A DNA stretch of 19,497 nucleotides from an uncultured Sphingopyxis sp. (GTDB lineage: Bacteria > Pseudomonadota > Alphaproteobacteria > Sphingomonadales > Sphingomonadaceae): assembly GCA_936933955.1 (NCBI GenBank), contig CAKZIN010000026.1:1-19497 (forward strand), given 5' to 3'. Both the position numbers and the translations under genes were made by a program. Shown piece after piece: positions 1 through 8,378 of this stretch (positions within the stretch are counted from its first letter, which is position 1; each line of letters opens with the position of its first letter). The notes beneath the pieces were generated by a model, which did not search any database, was not told the DNA's origin, and saw nothing but the letters and a program-made list of their open reading frames with translations.

Positions 1-705
1 GGGGGCAGCCTCCCTCCCCGGCGGGCCAATGACCAGCGTCACCTCCCCCTTGGGCGCAACGTCGGCGTAGCGCTGCGCCAGCTCGGCAAGCGTGCCCGTC
101 ACCACCTCTTCATGCAGCTTGGTGAGTTCGCGCGCGACCGCGGCTTCGCGCGCGCCGAGCCCACTCGCCAGCGCGGCAAGCGTGCGGCCGAGCCGCTGCC
201 CGCTTTCGAACAGGATCAGCGTCGCGCGCAGCCCGGCGAGTTCCGCGATCGCCTCGTCGCGCGCTTTCGCTTTGGCCGGGAGGAACCCGGCGAACAGGAA
301 CCGGTCGCTCGGCAGCCCCGACAGCACCAGCGCGATGATCGGCGCAGCGGGACCGGGAACGCCGTGCACCGCCACCCCCGCCGCGCGAGCATCGCGCACC
401 AGCCGGTAGCCGGGGTCGGAGACAAGCGGCGTGCCCGCATCGCTCACCAGCACCACCGCCTCGCTCGCCATGCGCGCGATCAGCGCAGCGCGCGCGGCAT
501 CGTCGCTGTGATCGTCGTGGCGGACCAGCGGGCGCTTGATGCCGATCAGGTGGAGGAGTTTGCCGGTGACGCGCGTATCCTCGCACGCGACGAGGTCGGC
601 CGCAGCCAGCGTCGCCCGCGCACGATCGCTGAGGTCGCCGAGGTTGCCGATCGGCGTCGCTACGATGTAGAGGCCGGGGGATAATTTCGGGGGAGCCGAG
701 CCCAT
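1..705 (-). CDS. rsmI: 16S rRNA (cytidine(1402)-2'-O)-methyltransferase RsmI, C-terminus missing
   Basis: RsmI methylates the 2'-hydroxyl of C1402 in 16S rRNA near the P site, using S-adenosylmethionine, in the cytoplasm. Reading the minus strand from the ATG at 705-703 gives 235 codons without a stop up to the window edge. The N-terminus shows the tetrapyrrole-methylase-like signature LYIVATPIGNLGDLS, followed by DAGTPLVSDPGYRLV and PGPAAPIIALVLSGLP. The later motifs FESGQRLG and ARELTKLHEEV are also typical of RsmI. Family members are about 280-290 residues, so roughly 50 C-terminal residues lie to the left of the window. The start is placed at 705 because the conserved LYIVATPIGN begins about 12 residues in, as in relatives. 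This ATG overlaps the ATG of the divergent lipoprotein gene. Function is confident; the exact start is slightly less so. Confidence 0.93.
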   Translation of the reverse strand, partial: MGSAPPKLSPGLYIVATPIGNLGDLSDRARATLAAADLVACEDTRVTGKLLHLIGIKRPLVRHDDHSDDAARAALIARMASEAVVLVSDAGTPLVSDPGYRLVRDARAAGVAVHGVPGPAAPIIALVLSGLPSDRFLFAGFLPAKAKARDEAIAELAGLRATLILFESGQRLGRTLAALASGLGAREAAVARELTKLHEEVVTGTLAELAQRYADVAPKGEVTLVIGPPGREAAP

Positions 706-1930
706 GTCCGCCACCATTGCCCTCACCGCGTCCGACCGTCCAGCGGCGAGCTTCGCGGCGCTGTGGCGGATCGCGTTTGCTGCGCTGCTCGCGCTGCTGC
801 TGGCGGGGTGTCAGTCGATCATCCCGCGTGGCGCGCCGAGCAGCAATGTCCCGCCGCCGACCACCACCACGCCGCCTCAATCCCCGACGCAGCCAGTGGT
901 GACGCCGGGCCTTCCCGTCGACGAGCAGCGCCATCGCGTCGCGCTGCTCGTGCCGCAGACCGGCCCCGACGCAGCGGTCGGCACCAGCCTCCAAAACGCG
1001 GTGATGATGGCGCTAGCCGATTCGCGCAGCGAACGCATCCGCATCACAACATACGACACCGGCACCGGCGCCGTGGCGGCGGCGCAAGCGGCGCTCGCCG
1101 ACGGCAACAAGCTGATCCTCGGGCCGCTGCTCGCCGACGACGTGCGCGCGGTGGCGCCGATCGCGCGCGCGTCGAACGTCCCGCTCATCAGCTTTTCCAA
1201 TGACAGCAGCGTCGCCGGAAACGGCGTGTTCCTGATGGGCTTCGAGCCCGGCCAATCGGTGGCGCGGATCGTCGCCCACGCACGGCGCGAGGGCAAGAGC
1301 CGGTTCGGTGCGCTGCTGCCGCGCTCCACCTACGGCGACCGCGCCGCCGCTGCCTTGCGCAGCGCGATCGGCGCCGCTGGCGGCACGCTGGTGGCGAGCG
1401 AGGTTTACGACCGCTCCGCTGCGGGATTGAGCGGCGCCGCGCGTCGGCTCGGCAACGCGGGCGCAATCGACGCGGTGCTCATCGCCGACGCGAGCAGCAC
1501 CGCCGCGCGAGCGGTGCCGCTGCTGCGTACCGCCGGCCTCAACGCCAGCGCGATGACGCTGGGCACCGAGCTGTGGAACAACGACAGTTCGATCGCCGCA
1601 CAACTGCCGCTGCGCGGCGCCCGCTTTGCGAGCGTGTCGGACGCGATGTTCAATCAGATGGCGGGCAGTTACCGCCAGCGCTACGGCCGCACCCCCTACC
1701 GCATCGCGAGCCTCGGCTACGACGCGGTGCTGCTGACCGCACGCGTCGCGCGCGAATGGCGGGTGGGGAGCCTGTTCCCGCAAAGCCGCCTGCTCGCCAG
1801 CGATGGCTTCGGCGGCGTCGACGGCATCTTCCGCTTCGACAACCGCGGCGTCGCCATCCGCGCGCTCGAGGTGAGCGAGGTCCGTGCCACAGGCCCTACG
1901 GTTATCGACCCCGCGCCGACGGGTTGGTAA
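704..1930 (+). CDS. Penicillin-binding protein activator, LppC/LpoA-like outer-membrane lipoprotein
   Basis: This 408-residue protein resembles LppC/LpoA, a periplasmic-binding-protein-like fold anchored in the outer membrane. LpoA activates penicillin-binding protein 1A in gammaproteobacteria; in alphaproteobacteria the role is inferred. A signal peptide ends in the lipobox LLLAGC, with lipidated Cys36 and Gln at +2, which predicts outer-membrane sorting. A Pro/Thr linker follows (residues about 45-70, with TTTTPP). The binding-protein domain begins at HRVALLVPQTGPDAAVG and continues through LILGPLLADDV and LISFSNDSSVAG, as in the branched-chain amino-acid receptor superfamily. No downstream ATG, GTG or TTG lies before the lipobox, so the ATG at 704 is well supported even though it overlaps the rsmI start. 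The gene ends before a hairpin followed by a T run at 2000-2030. Pairing with divergent rsmI also occurs in other proteobacteria. Confidence 0.88.
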   Translation: MSATIALTASDRPAASFAALWRIAFAALLALLLAGCQSIIPRGAPSSNVPPPTTTTPPQSPTQPVVTPGLPVDEQRHRVALLVPQTGPDAAVGTSLQNAVMMALADSRSERIRITTYDTGTGAVAAAQAALADGNKLILGPLLADDVRAVAPIARASNVPLISFSNDSSVAGNGVFLMGFEPGQSVARIVAHARREGKSRFGALLPRSTYGDRAAAALRSAIGAAGGTLVASEVYDRSAAGLSGAARRLGNAGAIDAVLIADASSTAARAVPLLRTAGLNASAMTLGTELWNNDSSIAAQLPLRGARFASVSDAMFNQMAGSYRQRYGRTPYRIASLGYDAVLLTARVAREWRVGSLFPQSRLLASDGFGGVDGIFRFDNRGVAIRALEVSEVRATGPTVIDPAPTGW

Positions 1931-1999
1931 CGGAGACCAGGCTTTCCTTCGGGTGGGGTAGTCCCGCCGCCTAGCTTCGGCTGCTTCCCAATACCCGTC

Positions 2000-2030
2000 A
2001 CCCCGGACTTGATCCGGGGTCCCGCTTTTT
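2000..2030 (+). terminator. Probable intrinsic terminator after the LppC-like gene
   Basis: An 8-bp stem (ACCCCGGA pairing with TCCGGGGT, 2000-2020) encloses the 5-base loop CTTGA. Five Ts follow at 2026-2030 after a short spacer. It lies 70 bp past the stop of the plus-strand gene. The CCCCGGACTTGATCCGGGG core is a dispersed intergenic palindrome I recognise from sphingomonads, so it may be both a repeat copy and a terminator. Confidence 0.55.
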
Positions 2031-2048
2031 CGTCGCAGCGTGGCGAGC

Positions 2049-2073
2049 CGTCATGGGAGTGAATCCCATGACG
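2049..2073. repeat. 10-bp-stem hairpin in the convergent spacer
   Basis: CGTCATGGGA at 2049-2058 is the exact reverse complement of TCCCATGACG at 2064-2073, with a 5-base loop GTGAA. No T run follows on either strand. It sits between two convergent genes, where it could block read-through or protect a transcript 3' end. Confidence 0.6.
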
Positions 2074-2115
2074 TCGGACGGGTTCGCTGACGCGCCCCGC
2101 AGGCCGGCTTAGGGC

Positions 2116-2132
2116 GTGCCGCGTTGCGGCAC
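2116..2132. repeat. GC-rich 7-bp hairpin downstream of the transaldolase gene
   Basis: GTGCCGC (2116-2122) and GCGGCAC (2126-2132) form a perfect 7-bp stem with a 3-base loop, 25 bases beyond the stop of the minus-strand transaldolase gene. No T run follows on the minus strand, so an intrinsic terminator role is only possible. Confidence 0.45.
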
Positions 2133-2156
2133 CGCGCGGGCGTAGCCGCGCTCGCC

Positions 2157-2810
2157 TCAGCCGATCCGCTGCCCGGTTTTCGCCCAGTCGCTGAGGAAGC
2201 CCTCGATCCCCTTGTCGGTGAGATGGTGGTTAGCGAGCGATTTGATCACCGCGGGCGGCATGGTCGCGACGTCGGCGCCGATCTTGGCCGCTTCGAGCAC
2301 GTGAATCGGATGGCGCACGCTCGCCACCAGTATTTCGGTCGCGAAGTCGTAATTGTCGTAGATCAGGCGGATGTCGGCGATCAGCCCCATGCCGTCGAAA
2401 CCATTGTCGTCGTGCCGACCCACGAACGGAGACACGAACGTCGCCCCAGCCTTGGCCGCGAGCAGCGCCTGGTTCGCCGAGAAACACAGCGTCACGTTGA
2501 CCATCGTGCCATCGCAGGTGAGCGCGCGGCAGGTCTTGAGCCCCTCGATCGTCAGCGGCACCTTGATGCACACATTGTCGGCGATTTTGCGCAGCACCTC
2601 CGCTTCACGCATCATCTCCGCATGGTCGAGCGCGACCACCTCCGCCGAGACAGGGCCGTCCACCAGGCTAGCGATTTCGCGCGTGACCTCGACAAAATCG
2701 CGACCGGCCTTGGCGATGAGTGAGGGGTTGGTGGTGACGCCGTCGAGCAGCCCCGCCCCCGCCAACTCACGAATTGCAGCGGTGTCGGCGGTGTCGGCGA
2801 AGAATTTCAT
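2157..2810 (-). CDS. Transaldolase, TalC/FSA subfamily
   Basis: This 217-residue protein belongs to the short transaldolase family (TalC and fructose-6-phosphate aldolase), normally 210-220 residues. Transaldolase moves a dihydroxyacetone unit between sugar phosphates in the non-oxidative pentose phosphate pathway in the cytosol. The N-terminus MKFFADTADTAAI and GVTTNPSLIAKAG carry the family strand-1 and TTNPS motifs. The Schiff-base lysine is Lys83 in CIKVPLT. Glu57 (SAEVVA) and Phe129 (VSPFVGR) occupy positions that are Gln59 and Tyr131 in E. coli fructose-6-phosphate aldolase, which favours true transaldolase over aldolase activity. The ATG at 2810-2808 is the obvious start. Three 11-bp-phased GTCA repeats lie immediately upstream. 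It is divergent from the DUF2490 gene, with no operon partner in view. Confidence 0.92.
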   Translation of the reverse strand: MKFFADTADTAAIRELAGAGLLDGVTTNPSLIAKAGRDFVEVTREIASLVDGPVSAEVVALDHAEMMREAEVLRKIADNVCIKVPLTIEGLKTCRALTCDGTMVNVTLCFSANQALLAAKAGATFVSPFVGRHDDNGFDGMGLIADIRLIYDNYDFATEILVASVRHPIHVLEAAKIGADVATMPPAVIKSLANHHLTDKGIEGFLSDWAKTGQRIG

Positions 2811-2814
2811 GATA

Positions 2815-2843
2815 GTGTCACAATCCTGTCAAAAATCAGTCAC
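2815..2843 (+). promoter_or_regulatory. Candidate Pho-box-like operator: three 11-bp-phased repeats
   Basis: Three heptamers, GTGTCAC (2815-2821), CTGTCAA (2826-2832) and CAGTCAC (2837-2843), are separated by the 4-base AT-rich spacers AATC and AAAT, giving an exact 11-bp period. This is the layout of the PhoB box, whose unit is CTGTCAT with 11-bp spacing. The array reads toward the DUF2490 gene and also abuts the transaldolase ATG (5 bases away). No good -10 element is seen at the expected distance on the plus strand, so the direction and sign of control are open. Confidence 0.4.
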
Positions 2844-2921
2844 AAATGCGCGAGGCACCGATCCGGGCCACCATAGGCGCCCTCGGCCGCGCCCGCCAGT
2901 TCCGTTGGAAAGGTAGACCCA

Positions 2922-3572
2922 TTGACGCGCAGCCCTTTCGCGGTTCTTGCGTCGCTCGCCCTCGGCATCAACGCCGCCCCGGCGCTGGCAGAGGAAGAGG
3001 GGCAGCTGTGGTTCACCCAGAATGTCGCGCGTAAATTATCATCGGATAACGACCGGCTGCTGCTCGAAGTCAACGAACGCATCCGTAGCGAGAGGTTTGG
3101 CGGCAACCAGTTCGAAACGGGGCTCTTCTACAGCCGCCCGCTGAGCGACGGCGTGCGTGGCGGCGTGGGCGTCATATACTCGCACTCGGGCTCGACGGGG
3201 GAGTACCGCCTCGCCCCCGAAGTAGAGCTCAGCCGCGGGATCCTGCGTGCACGCACCCGGCTGGAGATGCGCAGCGTCGAGGGTATCGACCCACTCCAGT
3301 GGCGCATTCGTCAGCGCGTTGGCGTGAGCGTTCCTACGGGCGCGCGCGGGCTGACGGCGAACCTCTCGGCGGAGGCCTTCTTTGCGCTCAATCCGGCACG
3401 CCCGGGCGGACCGACCGGGTTCAACGCCGTCCGGACGATCGCCATGCTGCAACAAAAGGTGAGCGACACGGTGAGCGTTTCGGCGGGATACGTTCGCCAG
3501 CACGACATCCGTCGCAACGCTGAGGACCGCATCGGCAACGCCGCTTATTTTGCGCTGGCGCTCAGCTTCTAA
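2922..3572 (+). CDS. DUF2490 family exported protein, probable outer-membrane beta-barrel
   Basis: The 216-residue product begins with a Sec signal peptide (MTRSPFAVLASLALG, likely cleaved after APALA near residue 23). The mature part has alternating short strands, with phrases such as EEGQLWFTQNVARKL, ETGLFYSRPLSDGVRGGVGV and RIRQRVGV. It ends in an aromatic residue (YFALALSF), a typical outer-membrane barrel C-terminus. This pattern matches DUF2490, whose biochemical function is unknown. The start is a TTG at 2922, supported by GGAAAGG at 2907-2913 and by the signal peptide starting there. It may be controlled by the Pho-box-like repeats at 2815-2843. A palindromic repeat at 3585-3606 follows the stop and may act as terminator. 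Confidence 0.75.
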   Translation: MTRSPFAVLASLALGINAAPALAEEEGQLWFTQNVARKLSSDNDRLLLEVNERIRSERFGGNQFETGLFYSRPLSDGVRGGVGVIYSHSGSTGEYRLAPEVELSRGILRARTRLEMRSVEGIDPLQWRIRQRVGVSVPTGARGLTANLSAEAFFALNPARPGGPTGFNAVRTIAMLQQKVSDTVSVSAGYVRQHDIRRNAEDRIGNAAYFALALSF

Positions 3573-3584
3573 CTTTCCTCCAAT

Positions 3585-3606
3585 GTGCTCCGGCGAAGGC
3601 CGGAAC
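3585..3606. repeat. Single REP-like palindrome of the GTGCTCC family
   Basis: TCCGGC (3589-3594) and GCCGGA (3599-3604) form a 6-bp stem around a GAAG loop, preceded by GTGC. The layout and leading GTGCTCC match the larger inverted pair at 8379-8457. It lies just after the DUF2490 gene and before radA. Confidence 0.55.
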
Positions 3607-3682
3607 CGTCGCTAGCGCCGCGACGCGCACGACTAACCCAACCCCCTTGTCGTTCGCGCTGTGTTCCCGCTAGGGCGGCCAT

Positions 3683-5074
<1,392 letters not shown>

Positions 5075-5084
5075 CCGAACCTGC

Positions 5085-5681
5085 ATGGCGGGGCTCAGCT
5101 TCATCGACCTGGTGGTCATCATCCTGCTGGTTGCGGGCGTGCTCAACGGCGCGCTGCGCGGCATTGTGCAGGAGGCGCTGTCGCTGCTGGCGCTGGTCGC
5201 CGCGCTCGGCGCGCTGCGCTTTCTCCACGAACCTGTCACCCGCTTCCTGGTGGAGGTGACGGGCAATGAATTCAGCGCGACGCTGCTCGCCTTTGCGCTG
5301 ATCGTCGGGGTCGTCTGGGGCGGCGGCAAGATGTTCGCGCGGCGCGTCGGCCAGGGGTCGCGCAACAGCGTCATCGGCCCCTTCGATCGCCTGCTCGGCG
5401 CGGGCTTCGGCGCGCTCAAGGCGTTGCTGATCGCCGCTGCGGGCGTGCTGATCGTGGGCATGGTCCTCGCCGCGCTGGCAGGCGGTGATCGCACCGCGGC
5501 GACGCCGCCGTGGCTCACGACCAGCCGCACCTACCCGCTGCTGCGCGCGATCGGTGATGAGATGACGATGGTGCTGGGCGACCGGCTCGACCAGCGACTG
5601 GGGTTCGAGCAGAGGGGTGAAGCGGACGCGACGAGCGAGGCGGGCGACCGCCCGCCGGCCGAACGCGACCGCCGCCGGTGA
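5085..5681 (+). CDS. CvpA family membrane protein
   Basis: The 198-residue product starts MAGLSFIDLVVIILLVAGV, typical of CvpA, a small inner-membrane family linked to colicin V export in E. coli and to envelope stress. About four hydrophobic segments are visible, at residues about 6-24, 30-45, 65-85 and 103-128, with RGIVQEALSLLALV and FDRLLGAGFGALKALL as family-like phrases. The C-terminal tail (from about 170) is charged and low in complexity. An in-frame start at 5049 would overlap radA and add a non-hydrophobic extension. I prefer the ATG at 5085, 11 bases after the radA stop, with GGGGAGAGG upstream at 5062-5070. The stop overlaps the GTG of the next gene, indicating translational coupling. 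Confidence 0.88.
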   Translation: MAGLSFIDLVVIILLVAGVLNGALRGIVQEALSLLALVAALGALRFLHEPVTRFLVEVTGNEFSATLLAFALIVGVVWGGGKMFARRVGQGSRNSVIGPFDRLLGAGFGALKALLIAAAGVLIVGMVLAALAGGDRTAATPPWLTTSRTYPLLRAIGDEMTMVLGDRLDQRLGFEQRGEADATSEAGDRPPAERDRRR

Positions 5682-6100
5682 CCGCCGCCTACACGCGCGA
5701 GCTGTTGCGGCTGGCAGCGGCGGGCGCGGCGCGGGTCCGGCTTGCAGCGCCCACGCACAGCGCCACGCGGCGCACCCAGAGCTGCGGCAGCGTCATCACC
5801 CTCGACCTCGACCTCGACGAGAACGGCCGGGTGTGCGCGGTCGGCTATGACATTCACGCCTGTGCTTTTGGCCAGGCCGCGGCGGAGCTGTTCGCGGACG
5901 GCGCGATCGGTCGCGATCGCGAGCAACTTCAGTTGGCGCGCGAGCAGTGGCGGGGCTGGCTCGCCGACGCGGGCGATGCGCCCGCCTGGCCGGGGGCGGA
6001 GCAGCTGGCGGCGGCGGTCGCCCTCCCCGGGCGCCAAGGCGCGGTGCTGCTGCCGTTCGACGCCGCGCTCGATGCGCTGGCGGACGGGTCCGCACAATGA
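5678..6100 (+). CDS. Iron-sulfur cluster assembly scaffold-like protein (IscU/NifU-N family), divergent
   Basis: The 140-residue protein resembles the NifU N-terminal/IscU fold, which holds nascent Fe-S clusters. RTQSCGSVITLDLDLDENGRV resembles the first-cysteine region of IscU, and IHACAFGQAAAELF the second. Cys36 and Cys62 fit the first two IscU cluster ligands; Cys53 is extra. The third ligand region, GRQGAVLLPFDAAL, has Ala where IscU has Cys, so cluster handling may differ or be lost. The GTG start at 5678 overlaps the cvpA stop (GTGA), and its own stop overlaps the next ATG (ATGA), so it is translated within the operon. I see no other Fe-S biogenesis gene nearby. Membership is fairly sure; function is unproven. 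Confidence 0.8.
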   Translation: MTAAYTRELLRLAAAGAARVRLAAPTHSATRRTQSCGSVITLDLDLDENGRVCAVGYDIHACAFGQAAAELFADGAIGRDREQLQLAREQWRGWLADAGDAPAWPGAEQLAAAVALPGRQGAVLLPFDAALDALADGSAQ

Positions 6101-7905
6101 CCGCGGGCGCCGTTGAAACCACCATACTGCTCGCTGCGGCGGTGCCGTTCGTCATCATCTTCCGCCGCCTGGGGCTCGGCGCGGTGCTCGGCTATCTGGT
6201 TGCGGGCGCCGTCGTGGGACCGTTCGGGCTGGGCCTCGTCGGCGGCGGCGAGGAGAAAATGCAGGTCGCCGAAATCGGCATCGCCATGCTGCTGTTCCTC
6301 GTCGGGCTCGAACTCAATCCCGAGCGGCTGTGGCGCCTGAAGCGGGAGATTTTCGGTCTCGGCCTCGCGCAAATTGTCGTCAGCGCGGCGCTGATCGGCA
6401 TCGCGCTGGCGCTCGCGACGGGCTTCACCACGTCTGCGCTGATCGCGCTGGCGCTCCCGCTGGCGCTGTCCTCCACCGCGCAGGTGCTGCCGAGCCTGAA
6501 GGCGGACGCGCGCATCAACACCCCCGATGGCGAACGCGCCTTTTCCATCCTGCTGATGCAGGACCTCGCGCTGATCCCGCTGATCGCGATCATCGGCGCG
6601 ATGACCCGCAACCCGAGCGCGGGGGAGCAGACGCCGATGTGGACGCAGCTCGCGCTCACCCTGGCGGCGGTCGTCGGACTGGTGCTGGCGGGGCGGTTCC
6701 TCCTCAACCCGCTGCTGCGCATCGTCGGGCGCATCGGCGAGCGGGAGCTGTTCGTGCTGGTCGGGCTCGCCACCGTGCTCGCGGCGGCGGCGCTGATGCA
6801 CGCGCTGCACCTGTCGATCGCGCTCGGCGCCTTCATCGCGGGCGTGATGCTCGCCGACTCACCCTATCGACACGAGCTGGAGGCGGACGTGGAGCCGTTC
6901 CGGTCGCTGCTGCTGGGGCTGTTCTTCCTCGCAGTCGGGATGGTGCTCGACCTCGACGTGGTGGCCGCGCGGCCGTTCGAGGTGGTCGGCCTTGCGCTGG
7001 GGCTGGTCGCGGTGAAGACGCTCGCGCTGTGGCTGGTTGCGCGCGCCTTCGGCATGCAGCCGCGCCCCGCGCTGGCAATGGCGTTGCTGCTGAGCCAGGG
7101 CGGCGAGTTCGCCTTCGTCCTGTTCGCGCAGGCGGGCGATGCGCTGCTGCTCGCGCCGGAAGCGGTCAGCCTGTTCAGCGCCGTCGTCACCCTGTCGATG
7201 GCCACCACGCCGTTCCTGATGATCTTCGCGCGCCGGCTGGAGCTGACCGCGCAACTCAGCGCGGCGGATCTCCCCGGCCCCGCTGCCTCCCCGCCGTCGG
7301 AGGTGATTCTGGTCGGCTTCGGCCGCTTTGGGCAGATCGTCGCGCAGTTGCTCCACGCCGCCGACATCTCGCTCACCCTGATCGATTCGAAGGTCGAGCA
7401 GATCGAGCTTTCGCAGCGCTTCGATACCAAGGTCTATTACGGCGACGGGCTCCGGCTCGACGTGCTGCGGCAGGCGGGGGCCGAGCAGGCGGCGGCGATC
7501 ATCCTCTGCATCCGCAATCCTGGGATCGGGCCCGAGCAGCTCGAGCCCATCCGCCATACCTTTCCCAACGCGCGGTTGTTCATGCGCATGAATGACCGCC
7601 GTCAGCAGCTGGCCTTGGCGGAGGTCGACCTCGCCGGTCAGGTGCGCGACACCTTTGAGAGCGCGGTCACGCTCGGGCGGAAAGCGCTCGTCAGTCTCAA
7701 TCTCAACCCGGACGAGGTGGACGACATCGAGGCCGCGGTTCGCCAGCTCGACAAGGCGCGGTTTCAGGCACAGGCGGCGAGTGGCGACATCGGCGCCGCC
7801 GCGCATTTGCGTTTTACCGAGGAACGCCGCGGCCGCCCGCGTGAGGTCCTCGAAACGCTGCTCGGCCCCAAGAAACGGGAGCGCGCGGCGGAGGAGCGGA
7901 GCTGA
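6097..7905 (+). CDS. Monovalent cation:proton antiporter-2 (CPA2) family, KefB/KefC-type
   Basis: The 602-residue product is an inner-membrane K+ or Na+/H+ exchanger of the Kef type. The first 380 or so residues contain a dozen hydrophobic segments, with family phrases FRRLGLGAVLGYLVAGAVVG, LLFLVGLELNPERLW, ALPLALSSTAQVLPSL and LGAFIAGVMLADSPYR. A cytosolic RCK/TrkA-N Rossmann domain starts near residue 402 (VILVGFGRFGQIVAQ) and extends through KVYYGDGLRLDVLRQAGA; it would bind NAD(H) or similar. The ATG at 6097 overlaps the preceding stop (ATGA). A longer reading to 5947 would run through the scaffold gene and is rejected. The KefG/KefF ancillary subunit is not in view. The cation is not deducible from sequence. 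Confidence 0.92.
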   Translation: MTAGAVETTILLAAAVPFVIIFRRLGLGAVLGYLVAGAVVGPFGLGLVGGGEEKMQVAEIGIAMLLFLVGLELNPERLWRLKREIFGLGLAQIVVSAALIGIALALATGFTTSALIALALPLALSSTAQVLPSLKADARINTPDGERAFSILLMQDLALIPLIAIIGAMTRNPSAGEQTPMWTQLALTLAAVVGLVLAGRFLLNPLLRIVGRIGERELFVLVGLATVLAAAALMHALHLSIALGAFIAGVMLADSPYRHELEADVEPFRSLLLGLFFLAVGMVLDLDVVAARPFEVVGLALGLVAVKTLALWLVARAFGMQPRPALAMALLLSQGGEFAFVLFAQAGDALLLAPEAVSLFSAVVTLSMATTPFLMIFARRLELTAQLSAADLPGPAASPPSEVILVGFGRFGQIVAQLLHAADISLTLIDSKVEQIELSQRFDTKVYYGDGLRLDVLRQAGAEQAAAIILCIRNPGIGPEQLEPIRHTFPNARLFMRMNDRRQQLALAEVDLAGQVRDTFESAVTLGRKALVSLNLNPDEVDDIEAAVRQLDKARFQAQAASGDIGAAAHLRFTEERRGRPREVLETLLGPKKRERAAEERS

Positions 7906-8261
7906 TGCGCGGGTCGATAATGGTGACGCTGGCGGCGCTGGTCGCTGCCGTTGGCATCGCCGCCGGGGCTTTCGGCGCGCACGGCGCCCGCGATGTGCGC
8001 GCGGCGGAGTGGCTACGCACCGCCGGACTTTACCTGCTGGTCCACGGCGCGATCGGCACCGCGCTGGCCCACCGCCACCCGCGCAGCGTCGCGCTGATGC
8101 TCGGCGGGGCGAGCTGGTTCGGCGCGACGCTGGTGGCGATGGCGATGGGCTTTCCGCGCTGGCTGGGCGCGCTCACGCCCATCGGCGGCGTCGCGATGAT
8201 CGCAGGGTGGCTGGCAATAGCTGCGTCGGCGTGGCGAGGTTCAGGCCGCGATAAAGACTGA
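7905..8261 (+). CDS. DUF423 family small membrane protein
   Basis: The 118-residue protein has about four hydrophobic segments and the DUF423 hallmark GAFGAHGARD (residues about 21-30), followed by WLRTAGLYLLVHGAIGTALA. Family members are about 120-130 residues of unknown function in the inner membrane. The ATG at 7905 shares one base with the antiporter stop (TGATG), so it is the last gene of the coupled run from radA. A hairpin region and a large palindromic repeat follow. Confidence 0.85.
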   Translation: MRGSIMVTLAALVAAVGIAAGAFGAHGARDVRAAEWLRTAGLYLLVHGAIGTALAHRHPRSVALMLGGASWFGATLVAMAMGFPRWLGALTPIGGVAMIAGWLAIAASAWRGSGRDKD

Positions 8262-8272
8262 CGTGACCGCCC

Positions 8273-8313
8273 GCACCACACCCGCTCCATCGGACGGGCG
8301 GGCGCGGTGGTGC
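8273..8313 (+). terminator. Possible terminator hairpin after the DUF423 gene
   Basis: GCACCAC (8273-8279) pairs exactly with GTGGTGC (8307-8313), and an inner CCCG/CGGG stem (8281-8284 with 8294-8297) can form within the loop. It begins 11 bases after the DUF423 stop. It lacks a T run, so an intrinsic terminator is only a moderate guess. Confidence 0.35.
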
Positions 8314-8326
8314 AACGCTTCTAGTT

Positions 8327-8348
8327 GTGCTCCGGCGCAGGTCGGAGC
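8327..8348. repeat. Degenerate REP-like palindrome of the GTGCTCC family
   Basis: GTGCTCCG begins at 8327, and GCTCCG (8329-8334) pairs with CGGAGC (8343-8348) around an 8-base loop. The opening matches the family seen at 3585 and 8379, with a changed core. Confidence 0.4.
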
Positions 8349-8378
8349 GGTGGCGTGCGGACACAGCGGCGCATCATC

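Noticed and set aside
110..994. Long open frame on the minus strand crossing the rsmI/LppC junction
   Set aside because: It is out of frame with rsmI, Arg-rich and motif-free. The in-frame reading from 705 gives a clear RsmI protein.
5947..6096. Upstream extension of the antiporter gene
   Set aside because: It lies within the IscU-like gene in another frame. The ATGA overlap at 6097 and the family-like N-terminus fix the start.
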